Of a stretch of 64,000 nucleotides of DNA, positions 37,818 through 46,944 are shown one piece after another (positions within the stretch are counted from its first letter, which is position 1; each line of letters opens with the position of its first letter). Source of the stretch: Bradyrhizobium frederickii (lineage in GTDB: Bacteria > Pseudomonadota > Alphaproteobacteria > Rhizobiales > Xanthobacteraceae); assembly GCF_004570865.1 (NCBI RefSeq), contig NZ_SPQS01000008.1:62001-126000 (forward strand), read 5' to 3'. The position numbers and the translations under genes are program-made. The notes beneath the pieces are model-generated. The model did no database searches and was not told where the DNA came from. It saw nothing but the letters and a program-made list of their open reading frames with translations.

Positions 37818-39440
37818 ATGTCCGACATTGCCATCACCACAGCCGAATCGCCGGCCCGTTCCCCGCTTGCCGCGGAAGTCGCGCGGCGGCGCACCTTTGC
37901 GATCATCTCGCATCCTGACGCCGGCAAGACCACGCTGACCGAGAAGCTGCTGCTGTTCGGCGGCGCCATCAACCTGGCTGGTCAGGTCAAGGCCAAGGGC
38001 GAGCGGCGCAACACGCGCTCGGACTGGATGAAGATCGAGCGCGAGCGCGGCATCTCGGTCGTGACCTCGGTCATGACCTTCGAGTTCGAGGGCCTCGTCT
38101 TCAACCTCCTGGACACGCCGGGCCACGAGGACTTTTCGGAAGACACCTATCGCACGCTCACCGCGGTCGATTCCGCCGTCATGGTGATCGACGCCGCCAA
38201 GGGCATCGAGGCGCGCACCCGCAAGCTGTTCGAAGTGTGCCGCCTGCGGGATATTCCGATCATCACCTTCATCAACAAGATGGACCGCGAGAGCCGCGAC
38301 GTGTTCGAGCTGCTCGACGAGATCGAGAAGACGCTGGCGCTCGACACCACGCCGATGACCTGGCCGGTTGGCCGCGGCCGCGACTTCCTCGGCACCTACG
38401 ACGTCGTCAATGGCGGCGTGCGCCTGCTCGAAGGCGGCGGCGCCAAGACCGGCGCAGCCCAGCAGATCGAGATCGAGGAACTGGCCAAGCTCAACGCCAA
38501 TCTCGACGTGTCTGCGGTGAAGGACGAGCTCGAGCTCGTCACCGCGGCCTCGAAGCCGTTCGAGCTCGAGGCGTTCCGCGAAGGCCATCTGACCCCGGTT
38601 TATTTCGGCAGTGCGCTGCGCAATTTCGGCGTCGGCGACCTTCTGGAAGGTCTCGGCAAGTTCGCGCCCGAACCGCGCGCGCAGGACAGCGACCAGCGCA
38701 GGGTCGAGGCCACCGATCCGCGCATGAGCGCCTTCGTGTTCAAGATCCAGGCCAACATGGATCCGAACCACCGCGACCGCATCGCGTTCGCGCGCCTCTG
38801 CTCGGGCAAGCTCAGCCGCGGCATGAAGGCCAAGCTGGTGCGCACCGGCAAAAGCATGCCGCTGTCGAGCCCGCAATTCTTCTTCGCCCAGGACCGCTCG
38901 GTCGCGGACGAAGCCTTCGCCGGCGACGTCGTCGGCATTCCCAATCACGGCACGCTGCGCATCGGCGACACCCTGACCGAGGGCGAGGATTTCAACTTCG
39001 TCGGCGTGCCGAGCTTCGCGCCGGAAATCGTGCGCCGCGTCCGTCTCACCGACGCGATGAAGGCGAAGAAGCTGAAGGAAGCGCTGCAGCAGATGTCGGA
39101 AGAGGGGGTGGTGCAGGTGTTCCGCCCCCGCGACGGCGCGCCCGCGCTGGTCGGCGTCGTCGGCGCGCTGCAGCTCGACGTGCTGAAGGCGCGGCTCGAG
39201 GCGGAATATTCATTGCCGGTCGAGTTCGAGGTCAGCGAATTCCAGCTGGCGCGTTGGGTCTCCTCGGAGGACCGCAAGAAGCTCGACACCTTCATCGCCG
39301 CCAACACCTCCAGCATCGCCGACGACGTCGACGGCGATCCCGTCTATCTCGCCCGGAACGAGTTCTATCTCGGCTACACCAAGGAGCGCGCCGAGGGCAT
39401 CGAGTTCACCAACGTCAAGGACGTCAAGAAGAAGGGGTAG
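37818..39440 (+). CDS. prfC: Peptide chain release factor 3
   Basis: 540 residues, the usual RF3 length. GTPase motifs are SHPDAGKTTL (G1, about 33-42), ISVVTSVMTFEFEG (switch I region), DTPGHEDF (G3) and NKMDRES (G4). The rest carries the RF3 domain II and III segments (RRVEATDPRMSAFVFKIQAN). RF3 is a GTPase that recycles RF1 and RF2 from the ribosome after peptide release. It is monocistronic and divergent from the SMR gene; the riboswitch lies between them. Confidence 0.95.
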   Translation: MSDIAITTAESPARSPLAAEVARRRTFAIISHPDAGKTTLTEKLLLFGGAINLAGQVKAKGERRNTRSDWMKIERERGISVVTSVMTFEFEGLVFNLLDTPGHEDFSEDTYRTLTAVDSAVMVIDAAKGIEARTRKLFEVCRLRDIPIITFINKMDRESRDVFELLDEIEKTLALDTTPMTWPVGRGRDFLGTYDVVNGGVRLLEGGGAKTGAAQQIEIEELAKLNANLDVSAVKDELELVTAASKPFELEAFREGHLTPVYFGSALRNFGVGDLLEGLGKFAPEPRAQDSDQRRVEATDPRMSAFVFKIQANMDPNHRDRIAFARLCSGKLSRGMKAKLVRTGKSMPLSSPQFFFAQDRSVADEAFAGDVVGIPNHGTLRIGDTLTEGEDFNFVGVPSFAPEIVRRVRLTDAMKAKKLKEALQQMSEEGVVQVFRPRDGAPALVGVVGALQLDVLKARLEAEYSLPVEFEVSEFQLARWVSSEDRKKLDTFIAANTSSIADDVDGDPVYLARNEFYLGYTKERAEGIEFTNVKDVKKKG

Positions 39441-39487
39441 GGTGCGGCGGTTCCGTTATGGCGGCTCTGCCGCCATATCCGCCGCTG

Positions 39488-39591
39488 TCATGCCCCGGCT
39501 TGACCGGGGCATCCAGTACGCCGCAGCTCCTCGGCTCGACAATGAACGCCTCTGGAATACTGGGTCGCCCGGTCTGGCCGGGCGACGACAA
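39488..39591. repeat. Composite palindromic repeat with two hairpins
   Basis: Two 8-bp hairpins, TGCCCCGG-CTTGA-CCGGGGCA (39491-39511) and TCGCCCGG-TCTGG-CCGGGCGA (39565-39585), are enclosed with an outer pairing ATCCAGTA (39511-39518) to TACTGGGT (39558-39565). The whole can form a cruciform. This is a typical dispersed element of Bradyrhizobium intergenic DNA; other palindrome types occur at 40270, 46835, 50324 and 60211. Confidence 0.7.
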
Positions 39592-39684
39592 TGTGCATTG
39601 AACGCGAGCACGTGAACGGCGATAGGCTTGACGGTGTTGGAGGCAATGGCACCTTCAACTCGTGTGACATCGCGAGTTCACTCT

Positions 39685-40263
39685 ATGTGGCGCGGCATTC
39701 CCGTTCTTCTGTTGCTGACGATCTCGACGACCGCCGCCGACGCGCGGCCGCGCCAGATCAATCCGATTCCGTTTGCGCATGAGCCGTGCAGCGTGCTCGA
39801 CGACCGGCCCTGCACGCCGTCCTATTGCAGCCCGCTCGAGCCGGGCCCCTGCATTCCCGAGATTGACTACCCCTACGGCCAGAACCTCCAGCTCACCATC
39901 CAGAGCGTTCCGTCGGAGGCGGACCGCGCCAAGTACCAGAAGCCGGATCACGATCTCGATACGATCGGCGACCTCTTCGCCGCGTTGCGCGGCTGCTGGT
40001 CGCCGCCATCGGACAATGCGCGCGTGGGCATGCAGATGTCGGTGCGCTTCAGCTTCAACAAGGCCGGAGGCCTGATCGGCCCGCCGCGCCTCACCTATGC
40101 GACCCCCGGCGTGCCCGCAGAGACCCGAACCACCTATCTCAACGCGATCAACTCCTCGCTGAAAGCCTGCCTGCCGCTGAAATTCACCGGCGGTCTCGGC
40201 GGCGCGCTGGCAGGCCGGCCGATCGCCATCCGTTATGTCGACAATCGCGAATTTGGAAAATAG
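39685..40263 (+). CDS. Exported protein of unknown function, TonB-C-like end
   Basis: 192 residues from the ATG at 39685. The N-terminus MWRGIPVLLLLTISTTAADA is a signal peptide and the mature part begins with a Cys-rich, Pro-rich section containing six cysteines (CSVLDDRPCTPSYCSP and so on). The second half (DNARVGMQMSVRFSFNKAGG, then ACLPLKFTGGLGG) resembles the C-terminal fold of TonB-like energy transducers or TolA-type proteins. The frame is open 57 bases upstream without a signal peptide. The function is unknown. Confidence 0.65.
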   Translation: MWRGIPVLLLLTISTTAADARPRQINPIPFAHEPCSVLDDRPCTPSYCSPLEPGPCIPEIDYPYGQNLQLTIQSVPSEADRAKYQKPDHDLDTIGDLFAALRGCWSPPSDNARVGMQMSVRFSFNKAGGLIGPPRLTYATPGVPAETRTTYLNAINSSLKACLPLKFTGGLGGALAGRPIAIRYVDNREFGK

Positions 40264-40269
40264 CTCTAT

Positions 40270-40420
40270 CTCCTCATCCTGAGGAGCGCGTTCTTCACGC
40301 GCGTCTCGAAGGATGAAAGGCCGAGCTGTCGCGAGAGCCGGGGCCTCTATGGTTTGCCCGGCCATGCGCAGCATCGTCCGGCGGCGCTTTCGCGCCTCCT
40401 CACCATGAGGCGGAAGAGTT
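40270..40420. repeat. Dispersed intergenic repeat element
   Basis: The 218-base gap before nnrU begins with CCTCATCCTGAGGAGCGCG and a GCGCGTCTCGAAGGATGA segment, followed near 40400 by CCTCACCATGAGGCGG. This pattern is typical of a palindromic repeat found between many Bradyrhizobium genes. It shows internal self-complementarity (CCTCA..TGAGG twice). No gene is visible in it. Confidence 0.5.
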
Positions 40421-40481
40421 GCGGCCCGCAGCCAATCGATGATACGCCATTGGCGGGGGCTGCTTCGCGGGGGAGGATGTC

Positions 40482-41066
40482 ATGGGTCTGCTGGTCATGA
40501 TCCTGGGGCTGGTGCTGTTCTTCGCCACCCATGTTTTCACGACGAAACGTGAGGCGCGTGCGCAGGCAATCGCGCGGCTGGGCGAGGGGACCTACAAGAT
40601 CCTCTACACGCTGGTCTCGCTCGCGGGGCTCGTGCTGATCGTCTGGGGCTTTGGCCATTACCGCAGCTCCGGCTGGATCGACGTCTGGTATCCGCCGAAG
40701 GCGATGAAGCACATCGCGGTCGCGCTGATGCTGCCCGCGGTGATCCTGGTGGTCGCCTCTTATCTGCGCGGCCGCATCTACGCGACGCTGAAGCATCCGA
40801 TGCTGGCCGGTCTCAAGCTGTGGGCTGCGGCGCATCTTTTGGCCAACGGCGATCTCGGCTCCATCATCCTGTTCGGCTCGTTCCTGGGCTGGGCTGTCTA
40901 TGACCGCATTTCGCTGAAGCATCGCACCGACCCCGGCGGCCCGCCTATACCGGTGGGCGGCGTCACCAACGATCTGATCGCGGTCGGGGTCGGCCTCGTC
41001 GCCTATGTGGCTCTGGCGTTCGCGTTCCATCCGGTCGTGATCGGCGTGCCGGTCGTGGGGGTGTAG
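40482..41066 (+). CDS. nnrU: NnrU family membrane protein
   Basis: 194 residues, about five or six membrane segments, with GLLVMILGLVLFFATHVFTT at the N-terminus and HPMLAGLKLWAAAHLLANGD (about 105-124), the NnrU family signature. NnrU was described in connection with nitrate and nitrite denitrification and is related to NnrS/isoprenylcysteine-like membrane proteins; its exact activity is not known. No denitrification genes are adjacent. Confidence 0.85.
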   Translation: MGLLVMILGLVLFFATHVFTTKREARAQAIARLGEGTYKILYTLVSLAGLVLIVWGFGHYRSSGWIDVWYPPKAMKHIAVALMLPAVILVVASYLRGRIYATLKHPMLAGLKLWAAAHLLANGDLGSIILFGSFLGWAVYDRISLKHRTDPGGPPIPVGGVTNDLIAVGVGLVAYVALAFAFHPVVIGVPVVGV

Positions 41067-41143
41067 CGCAGCCGCTCAGCGCAAGACCATTGCGCGCAGC
41101 CGTGCGCGGAACGTGACAAAAGCAACAAGCCGAGGGCGTTCCG

Positions 41144-42736
41144 ATGGACTGGTCGCAATCTCAGATCCCGCCGATGCGGCTCGAGGCGCGGTTTGGCGAT
41201 CGGCTGGTGCCGGCCTTTTGCGATCGGCCGGCGAGCCTGTGGGCGATGATCGCGGATGCCTGCGCCCGTAATGCCAATGGCGAGGCTTTGATCGCAGGCA
41301 ATGTCCGGCTGAGCTGGCGCCAGGCCGTGGAGCAGGCGACGCGGATCGGGGCGGGTTTTCGCAAGCTGGGCTTGCAGCGCGGCGACCGCGTCGCGATCCT
41401 GCTCGGCAACCGCATCGAATTTCCGCTGCTGCTGTTTGCCGCCGCGCATGAGGGGCTGGTGACGGTGCTGCTCAGCACGCGCCAGCAGAAGCCGGAGATC
41501 GCCTATGTGCTCGCCGATTGCGGCGCGAAGATCCTGATCCACGAAGCCTCGCTCGCCGAGCGGCTGCCTGACGCGCAGGATGTGCCCGATCTGATCCACC
41601 GTATCGCCGTCGACGAGGAGCCGGCCCGATCGCGCTTCGCCTTGCTCGCCGACAACGCGCCGGCACCGGCGCCGGTCGAGGTGAGTGAAGAGGACACCGC
41701 GATGATCCTCTACACCTCGGGCACGACCGGTAAGCCGAAGGGCGCGATGCTGGCCCATTGCAACATCGTGCATTCCTCGATGGTGTTCGTGTCCTGCCTG
41801 CAATTGACGGAAGCGGACCGCTCGATCGCCGCGGTGCCGCTCGGCCACGTCACCGGCGTCGTCGCCAACATCACCACCATGATCCGCTGCGGCGGCGCGC
41901 TGATCATCATGCCCGAGTTCAAGGCCGCCGATTACCTCAAGCTCGCCGCGCGCGAGCGCGTCACCTACACGGTGATGGTGCCGGCGATGTATAATCTCTG
42001 CCTGCTGCAGCCCGATTTCGACGGCTACGATCTGTCGAGCTGGCGCATCGGCGGTTTTGGCGGCGCGCCGATGCCGGTCGCGACCATCGAGAAGCTCAAG
42101 GCGAAGATTCCGGGCCTGAAGCTGATGAACTGCTACGGCGCGACCGAGACGACGTCACCTTCGACGATCATGCCGGGCGAGCTGACCGAGAGCCATATCG
42201 ACAGCGTCGGCCTGCCGTGCCCCGGCGCGCGCATCGTGGCGATGGATCCGGATGGGCGCGAACTGCCGCACGGCGAGATCGGCGAGCTCTGGATCCACAG
42301 CGCCTCCGTCATCAAGGGCTACTGGAACAATTCGAAGGCGACCGCCGAAAGCTTCACTGGCGGGTTCTGGCATTCCGGCGATCTTGGTTCGGTCGATGCG
42401 GAGGGGTTTGTCCGCGTGTTCGACCGGCAGAAGGACATGATCAATCGCGGCGGCCTGAAGATCTATTCGGCCGAGGTCGAATCCGTGCTGGCCGGCCATC
42501 CCGCAGTGGTCGAGAGCGCGATCATCGCCAGGGCCTGCCCGGTGTTGGGCGAGCGCGTCCATGCCGTGGTGGTGACGCGGGTGCCGGTGGCCGACAGCGA
42601 CTTGCGGGCCTGGTGCGCGGAGCGGCTGTCCGACTACAAGGTTCCCGAGACCATGGCGATCACGGCCGACCCGTTGCCGCGCAACGCCAACGGCAAGGTA
42701 TTGAAGCGGCAGCTGCGGGAGCTGCTCGGAGCTTGA
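41144..42736 (+). CDS. Acyl-CoA synthetase (AMP-forming, class I adenylate-forming)
   Basis: 530 residues. The AMP-binding P-loop is MILYTSGTTGKPKGAMLAH (about 187-205). NCYGATETTS and the catalytic core follow, and the C-terminal lysine lies in NANGKVLKRQLRELL. It activates a carboxylic acid as the CoA thioester by way of the acyl-adenylate. The substrate (long-chain or aromatic acid) cannot be told from the sequence. The gene stands alone. Confidence 0.88.
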   Translation: MDWSQSQIPPMRLEARFGDRLVPAFCDRPASLWAMIADACARNANGEALIAGNVRLSWRQAVEQATRIGAGFRKLGLQRGDRVAILLGNRIEFPLLLFAAAHEGLVTVLLSTRQQKPEIAYVLADCGAKILIHEASLAERLPDAQDVPDLIHRIAVDEEPARSRFALLADNAPAPAPVEVSEEDTAMILYTSGTTGKPKGAMLAHCNIVHSSMVFVSCLQLTEADRSIAAVPLGHVTGVVANITTMIRCGGALIIMPEFKAADYLKLAARERVTYTVMVPAMYNLCLLQPDFDGYDLSSWRIGGFGGAPMPVATIEKLKAKIPGLKLMNCYGATETTSPSTIMPGELTESHIDSVGLPCPGARIVAMDPDGRELPHGEIGELWIHSASVIKGYWNNSKATAESFTGGFWHSGDLGSVDAEGFVRVFDRQKDMINRGGLKIYSAEVESVLAGHPAVVESAIIARACPVLGERVHAVVVTRVPVADSDLRAWCAERLSDYKVPETMAITADPLPRNANGKVLKRQLRELLGA

Positions 42737-42902
42737 ATCGGGCCGAGGCCTCCGGACTGTCCCGGGTGGTTAACGCCTTGATCGGGCTCGCTTTGCCTTG
42801 CCACCGCCATATCGTTAGGGTACCTCGCCGCCACACGGGGGACGGGATTCCTGACGCGGACGCTTCGGCGCGCGCACCCGCACGGGCATGGGATTAGCAT
42901 AA

Positions 42903-43556
42903 GTGTCTGAATTATTTGACGAAGTCGACGAGGAAGTACGTCGCGAACAGTTCAAGAGACTGTGGGACAAGTATTCGATCTACTTCATCGCCCTGATGGT
43001 GCTGGTCGTGGCCGCGGCGGCTGGCTGGCAGGGTTATAGGTACCTGGAGGCCAAGAAGGCCGCTGAGGCCGGTGGCGCCTTCGAGAAGGCCGTCGAGCTG
43101 TCCGAGCAGGACAAGCACGCCGAGGCTGAGGCCGCCTTCACCGAGCTCGCCGCCAAGGCGCCGTCGGGCTATCGCACCCTGGCACGGCTGCGCGCCGCCG
43201 CCGAGGCTGCCGCGCGCGATCCTAAGGCCGCCGCGAAGATGTATGATGATCTTGCTGCCGATCGCAGCGTCGGCGGTGAGTGGCAGGATCTGGCGAAGAT
43301 CCGCGCCGCCGGCCTCGTGCTCGACAGCGCCAGCTATGCCGACATGCTGCAGCGGCTGGAGCCCTCCGCCGCGCCCAAGGCGACCTTCCGCCACAGTGCC
43401 CGCGAGATGCTGGCGCTGTCGGCTTGGCGCAACAACGACATGACCGCGGCCCGCAAATGGCTCGACGCGATTGCCGAGGACGGTGAAACCCCGCCCGGTC
43501 TGCGCTCGCGCGCCGAGGCGCTCCAGGCCCTGTTGCCGCCCGTCGCCAAAAGCTGA
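42903..43556 (+). CDS. YfgM-like tetratricopeptide membrane protein
   Basis: 217 residues, GTG start. A cytoplasmic stretch rich in acidic residues (SELFDEVDEEVRREQFKRLW) leads into one membrane segment (about 26-44), and the rest is a periplasmic helical TPR-like domain. This matches the YfgM/TPR_21 family, an ancillary SecYEG translocon subunit that interacts with periplasmic chaperones. In gammaproteobacteria the order is yfgM-bamB-der; here der follows after a short lipoprotein gene. Confidence 0.8.
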   Translation: MSELFDEVDEEVRREQFKRLWDKYSIYFIALMVLVVAAAAGWQGYRYLEAKKAAEAGGAFEKAVELSEQDKHAEAEAAFTELAAKAPSGYRTLARLRAAAEAAARDPKAAAKMYDDLAADRSVGGEWQDLAKIRAAGLVLDSASYADMLQRLEPSAAPKATFRHSAREMLALSAWRNNDMTAARKWLDAIAEDGETPPGLRSRAEALQALLPPVAKS

Positions 43557-43603
43557 CCAAGAGCTGACAACTGACGGGCCCTCTGACGTAAACGAGACAC
43601 AAG

Positions 43604-44155
43604 ATGCGCCGTACGCCACGCTTGATCGCAGCCGCCGTCCTGATCGCCTTCACCGGCGTCCTGGGCGGCTGCTCCAGCTTCGATCCAAGCGACTTGCTCG
43701 ACTTCCTCGACACCAAGAAGAAGCTGCCCGGCGACCGCAAGCCGGTCTTCCCGGAAGGTGTGCCCGGCCTCGAGCAAGGCGTGCCGAAGGATTTGTACAA
43801 GGGCGCGCAGCAGCAGCCCGATCCGAACGCGCCCGCCGTGGCGGCTTTGCCTGCGGAGCCGCCGCCCGAGTCGGCCAAGTCGGCGAAGGGCGCCAAGGCG
43901 AAGCGCACCAGGCAACCGGCAGCCGCAGCGGTTGCGCCGGCTGAAGCGCCTGCCGGCGAGGTCGACGGCGAGGCTCAGCCGGAGGCGGCGCCGCCCACGG
44001 CCGCTCCGCCGCCCAAGCACAAGATCGTCCGCAAGCGCACCACCGCGCCGCCGCCGGATCAGCCGGTCCAGCAGGCGCAACCGACCCAGACCACGCAGCA
44101 GCAATCGCAGGGCGGTTTCCCGGCGCCGCTGCCGAGCGGCAGCTTCTCGCGCTGA
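43604..44155 (+). CDS. Pro/Ala-rich lipoprotein between the YfgM-like gene and der
   Basis: 183 residues. The N-terminus is a lipoprotein signal with lipobox LGGC (C23 or so) followed by SSFDPSDLLDFLDTKKKLPG. A conserved-looking segment KPVFPEGVPGLEQGVPKDLY precedes a long low-complexity tail of Ala, Pro, Lys and Gln. It takes the position bamB has in Escherichia coli but has no propeller. A link to the outer-membrane assembly machinery is possible from the position only; no function is known. Confidence 0.65.
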   Translation: MRRTPRLIAAAVLIAFTGVLGGCSSFDPSDLLDFLDTKKKLPGDRKPVFPEGVPGLEQGVPKDLYKGAQQQPDPNAPAVAALPAEPPPESAKSAKGAKAKRTRQPAAAAVAPAEAPAGEVDGEAQPEAAPPTAAPPPKHKIVRKRTTAPPPDQPVQQAQPTQTTQQQSQGGFPAPLPSGSFSR

Positions 44156-44203
44156 TCATTCATTTCATTGACACGCGCAGCCCCGGCAGCGCACGAATGA
44201 CCG

Positions 44204-45586
44204 ATGTCCTTCACGATCGCCATCATCGGCCGGCCCAATGTCGGCAAATCGACGCTGTTCAACCGCCTGGTGGGACAGAAGCTCGCGCTCGTCGATGATC
44301 TGCCGGGCGTCACCCGCGACCGCCGCGAGGGCGAGGCCAGGCTTGGCGATCTCCACTTCACCATTATCGACACCGCCGGCCTCGACGAGGGCGCCAAGGG
44401 CTCGCTGACCGCGCGCATGCAGGAGCAGACCGAGGCGGCGATCGCGCAAGCCGACGCGCTGTTCTTCGTTGTCGATGCCCGCATCGGCCTCACGCCCACC
44501 GATCGCGCCTTCGCCGATTTCGCCCGCAAGGCCAACAAGCCGGTGCTGCTGATCGCCAACAAGAGCGAGGGCAAGCACGGCGATGCCGGCGCCATGGAAG
44601 CCTTCGCGCTCGGCCTTGGCGATCCCATCCAGATCTCGGCCGAACACGGCGAGGGCATGGGCGAGCTCTACGGTGCGCTCGCCAAGCTGATGCCGGAGCC
44701 CGTGGACGAAGACGAGATCGAGGATGACGCGCCGCTCTCCGAGGAAGAGGCCGCGACCCGCCCGATCCGGGTCGCCATCGTCGGCCGGCCCAATGCCGGC
44801 AAGTCGACGCTGATCAACCATCTGCTCGGCGAGGAGCGGCTGCTGACGAGCCCGGAGGCCGGCACCACGCGCGATTCCATCGCGGTCGAGATCAACTGGA
44901 AGGGCCGCGATTTCCGCGTATTCGACACCGCCGGCCTGCGCCGGCGTTCGCGCATCGAGGAGAAGCTGGAAAAGCTCTCGGTCGCCGACGCACTGCGCGC
45001 GGTGCGCTTCGCCGAAGTCGTCGTGCTGATGATGGATACGCAAAACCGCTTCGAGGAGCAAGATCTGCGCATCGCCGATCTGATCGAGCGCGAGGGCCGC
45101 GCCATCGTGCTCGCCGCCAACAAATGGGACCTGATGGAGACCAAGGGCGGCGGCGCGATCTCGGGTCTGCGCCGTGATGCCGATCACTTGCTGCCGCAGG
45201 TCAAGGGCGTCCCGATCGTCGCCGTGTCGGGCCTGATGGGAGAAGGCATCGACCGCTTGATGCAGGCCATTCAGGACGCCTATGCGGTCTGGAACAGGCG
45301 GGTGCCGACCTCGGCGCTCAATCGCTGGTTCGAGCAGGCGGTCCAGGCCAATCCGCCGCCGGCGGTGTCGGGCCGCAGGCTGAAGCTGAACTACATCACG
45401 CAGAACAAGGCGCGCCCGCCGAGCTTCGTGCTGTTCTGCTCGCGCGCCGACGCGGTGCCGCAATCCTATTTGCGCTACCTCACCAATTCCATGCGCGAGA
45501 CCTTCGATCTGCCGGGCACGCCGGTGCGCATCACCCTGCGCGAGAAGGCCAATCCGTTCGCGCACAAGCGCAAGCGCCCGTCGTGA
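44204..45586 (+). CDS. der: Ribosome-associated GTPase Der (EngA)
   Basis: 460 residues with two tandem GTPase domains: first G1 [12 protein letters not shown] (about 7-18), second [12 protein letters not shown] (about 193-204), each with G3 DTAGL and G4 NKxx/NKWD motifs, followed by the KH-like C-terminal domain ([19 protein letters not shown]). Der is essential for 50S subunit assembly. The MFS gene overlaps its stop by four bases. Confidence 0.95.
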   Translation: MSFTIAIIGRPNVGKSTLFNRLVGQKLALVDDLPGVTRDRREGEARLGDLHFTIIDTAGLDEGAKGSLTARMQEQTEAAIAQADALFFVVDARIGLTPTDRAFADFARKANKPVLLIANKSEGKHGDAGAMEAFALGLGDPIQISAEHGEGMGELYGALAKLMPEPVDEDEIEDDAPLSEEEAATRPIRVAIVGRPNAGKSTLINHLLGEERLLTSPEAGTTRDSIAVEINWKGRDFRVFDTAGLRRRSRIEEKLEKLSVADALRAVRFAEVVVLMMDTQNRFEEQDLRIADLIEREGRAIVLAANKWDLMETKGGGAISGLRRDADHLLPQVKGVPIVAVSGLMGEGIDRLMQAIQDAYAVWNRRVPTSALNRWFEQAVQANPPPAVSGRRLKLNYITQNKARPPSFVLFCSRADAVPQSYLRYLTNSMRETFDLPGTPVRITLREKANPFAHKRKRPS

Positions 45587-46839
45587 GCGGCGGTGCCGGA
45601 GAGGCGACGGCGCAAGGCGCTGTGCCGGCGAGGGGCGGCGCGGTCGCTTTCATCTTCGTCACCATCCTGCTCGACATGCTCGCGCTCGGCGTGATCATGC
45701 CGATCCTGCCGAAGCTGATCGAGAGCTTCGTCGACAACGACACCGCGCACGCGGCCCGCATCTTCGGCCTGTTCGGCACCGCCTGGGCCTTGATGCAATT
45801 CGTGTTCTCGCCGCTGCTCGGCGCGCTGTCGGATCGTTTCGGGCGGCGGCCGGTGGTGCTGCTGTCGAATTTCGGCTTGGCCGCCGACTACGTGCTGATG
45901 GCGCTGGCGCCGTCGCTGGCCTGGCTGTTCGTGGGCCGCGTGATTTCAGGCATTACTTCGGCCAGTATCTCGACGGCCTTCGCCTATATCGCCGACATCA
46001 CGCCGCCGGAGCGGCGCGCGGCGGTCTTCGGCAGGATCGGCGCGGCCTTCGGGGCCGGCTTCATCTTGGGGCCGGCGCTGGGCGGCCTGCTCGGCGACAT
46101 CGATCCGCGCCTGCCGTTCTGGGCCTCGGCGGCCCTGAGCTTCGCCAATGCGCTCTATGGGCTGTTCGTCCTGCCGGAATCGCTGGCGCCCGACAAGCGC
46201 GCGCCGTTCCGCTGGAGGAGTGCCAGTCCGGTCGGGGCACTGCATCTGTTGCGATCCAACGCGGTGTTGGCCGCCTTGTCGGTCGTGAATTTCATCGCGC
46301 AGGTCGCGCATGTCGTGCTGCCCTCGACCTTCGTGCTCTACGCGACCTATCGCTACGGCTGGGATTCCAAGACCGTGGGATTGACGCTGGCGATGGTCGG
46401 CATCTGCGCCATGGTGGTGCAGGGGCTCGCGATCGGCCCGATCGTGCGTGTGCTGGGCGAGCGGAACGCGCTGCTGCTCGGCCTGTGCTGTGGCGCGCTC
46501 GGCTTCTTGGTCCTGGGCGCGGCGCCGACCGGGCCGCTGTCCTGGCTTGGTATTCCCATTCTGGCGCTGTGGGGCATCTCGGGTGCCGCCTCGCAATCCC
46601 TGATGACGCGGCTGGTGACGCCCGATCAGCAGGGCCAGCTTCAGGGCGCGACCGCGAGCGTGCAGAGCGTCTCGCAGCTCGTCGGCCCGTTCCTGTTCAC
46701 GCTGACCTTTTCCTATTTCATCGGCACCAGCGCGCCGCTGCATCTGCCCGGCGCGCCGTTCCTGCTTGCGGCGGTGCTGATGGTGCTGTGCGTGGCGATC
46801 GCCGTGCGGACGCTGGCGTCCACAAAGACGGTCTCGTAG
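45583..46839 (+). CDS. Major facilitator superfamily transporter, Tet/TCR type
   Basis: 418 residues, 12 membrane segments. [20 protein letters not shown] (about 83-102) is the MFS loop 2-3 motif and [16 protein letters not shown] near the N-terminus is typical of the TetA-type drug:proton antiporters. GTG start overlapping the der stop. The TAG stop lies inside a palindromic repeat. The substrate cannot be predicted; resistance to tetracycline is not implied. Confidence 0.87.
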   Translation: MSGGAGEATAQGAVPARGGAVAFIFVTILLDMLALGVIMPILPKLIESFVDNDTAHAARIFGLFGTAWALMQFVFSPLLGALSDRFGRRPVVLLSNFGLAADYVLMALAPSLAWLFVGRVISGITSASISTAFAYIADITPPERRAAVFGRIGAAFGAGFILGPALGGLLGDIDPRLPFWASAALSFANALYGLFVLPESLAPDKRAPFRWRSASPVGALHLLRSNAVLAALSVVNFIAQVAHVVLPSTFVLYATYRYGWDSKTVGLTLAMVGICAMVVQGLAIGPIVRVLGERNALLLGLCCGALGFLVLGAAPTGPLSWLGIPILALWGISGAASQSLMTRLVTPDQQGQLQGATASVQSVSQLVGPFLFTLTFSYFIGTSAPLHLPGAPFLLAAVLMVLCVAIAVRTLASTKTVS

Positions 46840-46929
46840 GGTGGGCAAAGCGAAGCGTGCCCACCGCTGCTTCGTCAATTCGCGGACGGAAGGTGGGCAC
46901 GGCGCTTGGGCGCCTTTGCCCACCCTACG
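46835..46929. repeat. Palindromic repeat overlapping the MFS stop codon
   Basis: Outer arms CGTAGGGTGGGCAAAG (46835-46850) and CTTTGCCCACCCTACG (46914-46929) are perfectly complementary over 16 bases. Inner arms CGTGCCCACC (46856-46865) and GGTGGGCACG (46892-46901) pair over 10. The stop codon of the MFS gene is within the left arm. The element belongs to a dispersed Bradyrhizobium palindrome type and may act as a bidirectional transcription stop between two converging genes. Confidence 0.8.
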
Positions 46930-46944
46930 AAAGCGTTGGCTGGT

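Noticed and set aside
45583-46839. Tetracycline resistance gene
   Set aside because: The protein is of the Tet/TCR transporter type, but the substrate cannot be told and its chromosomal context is housekeeping.
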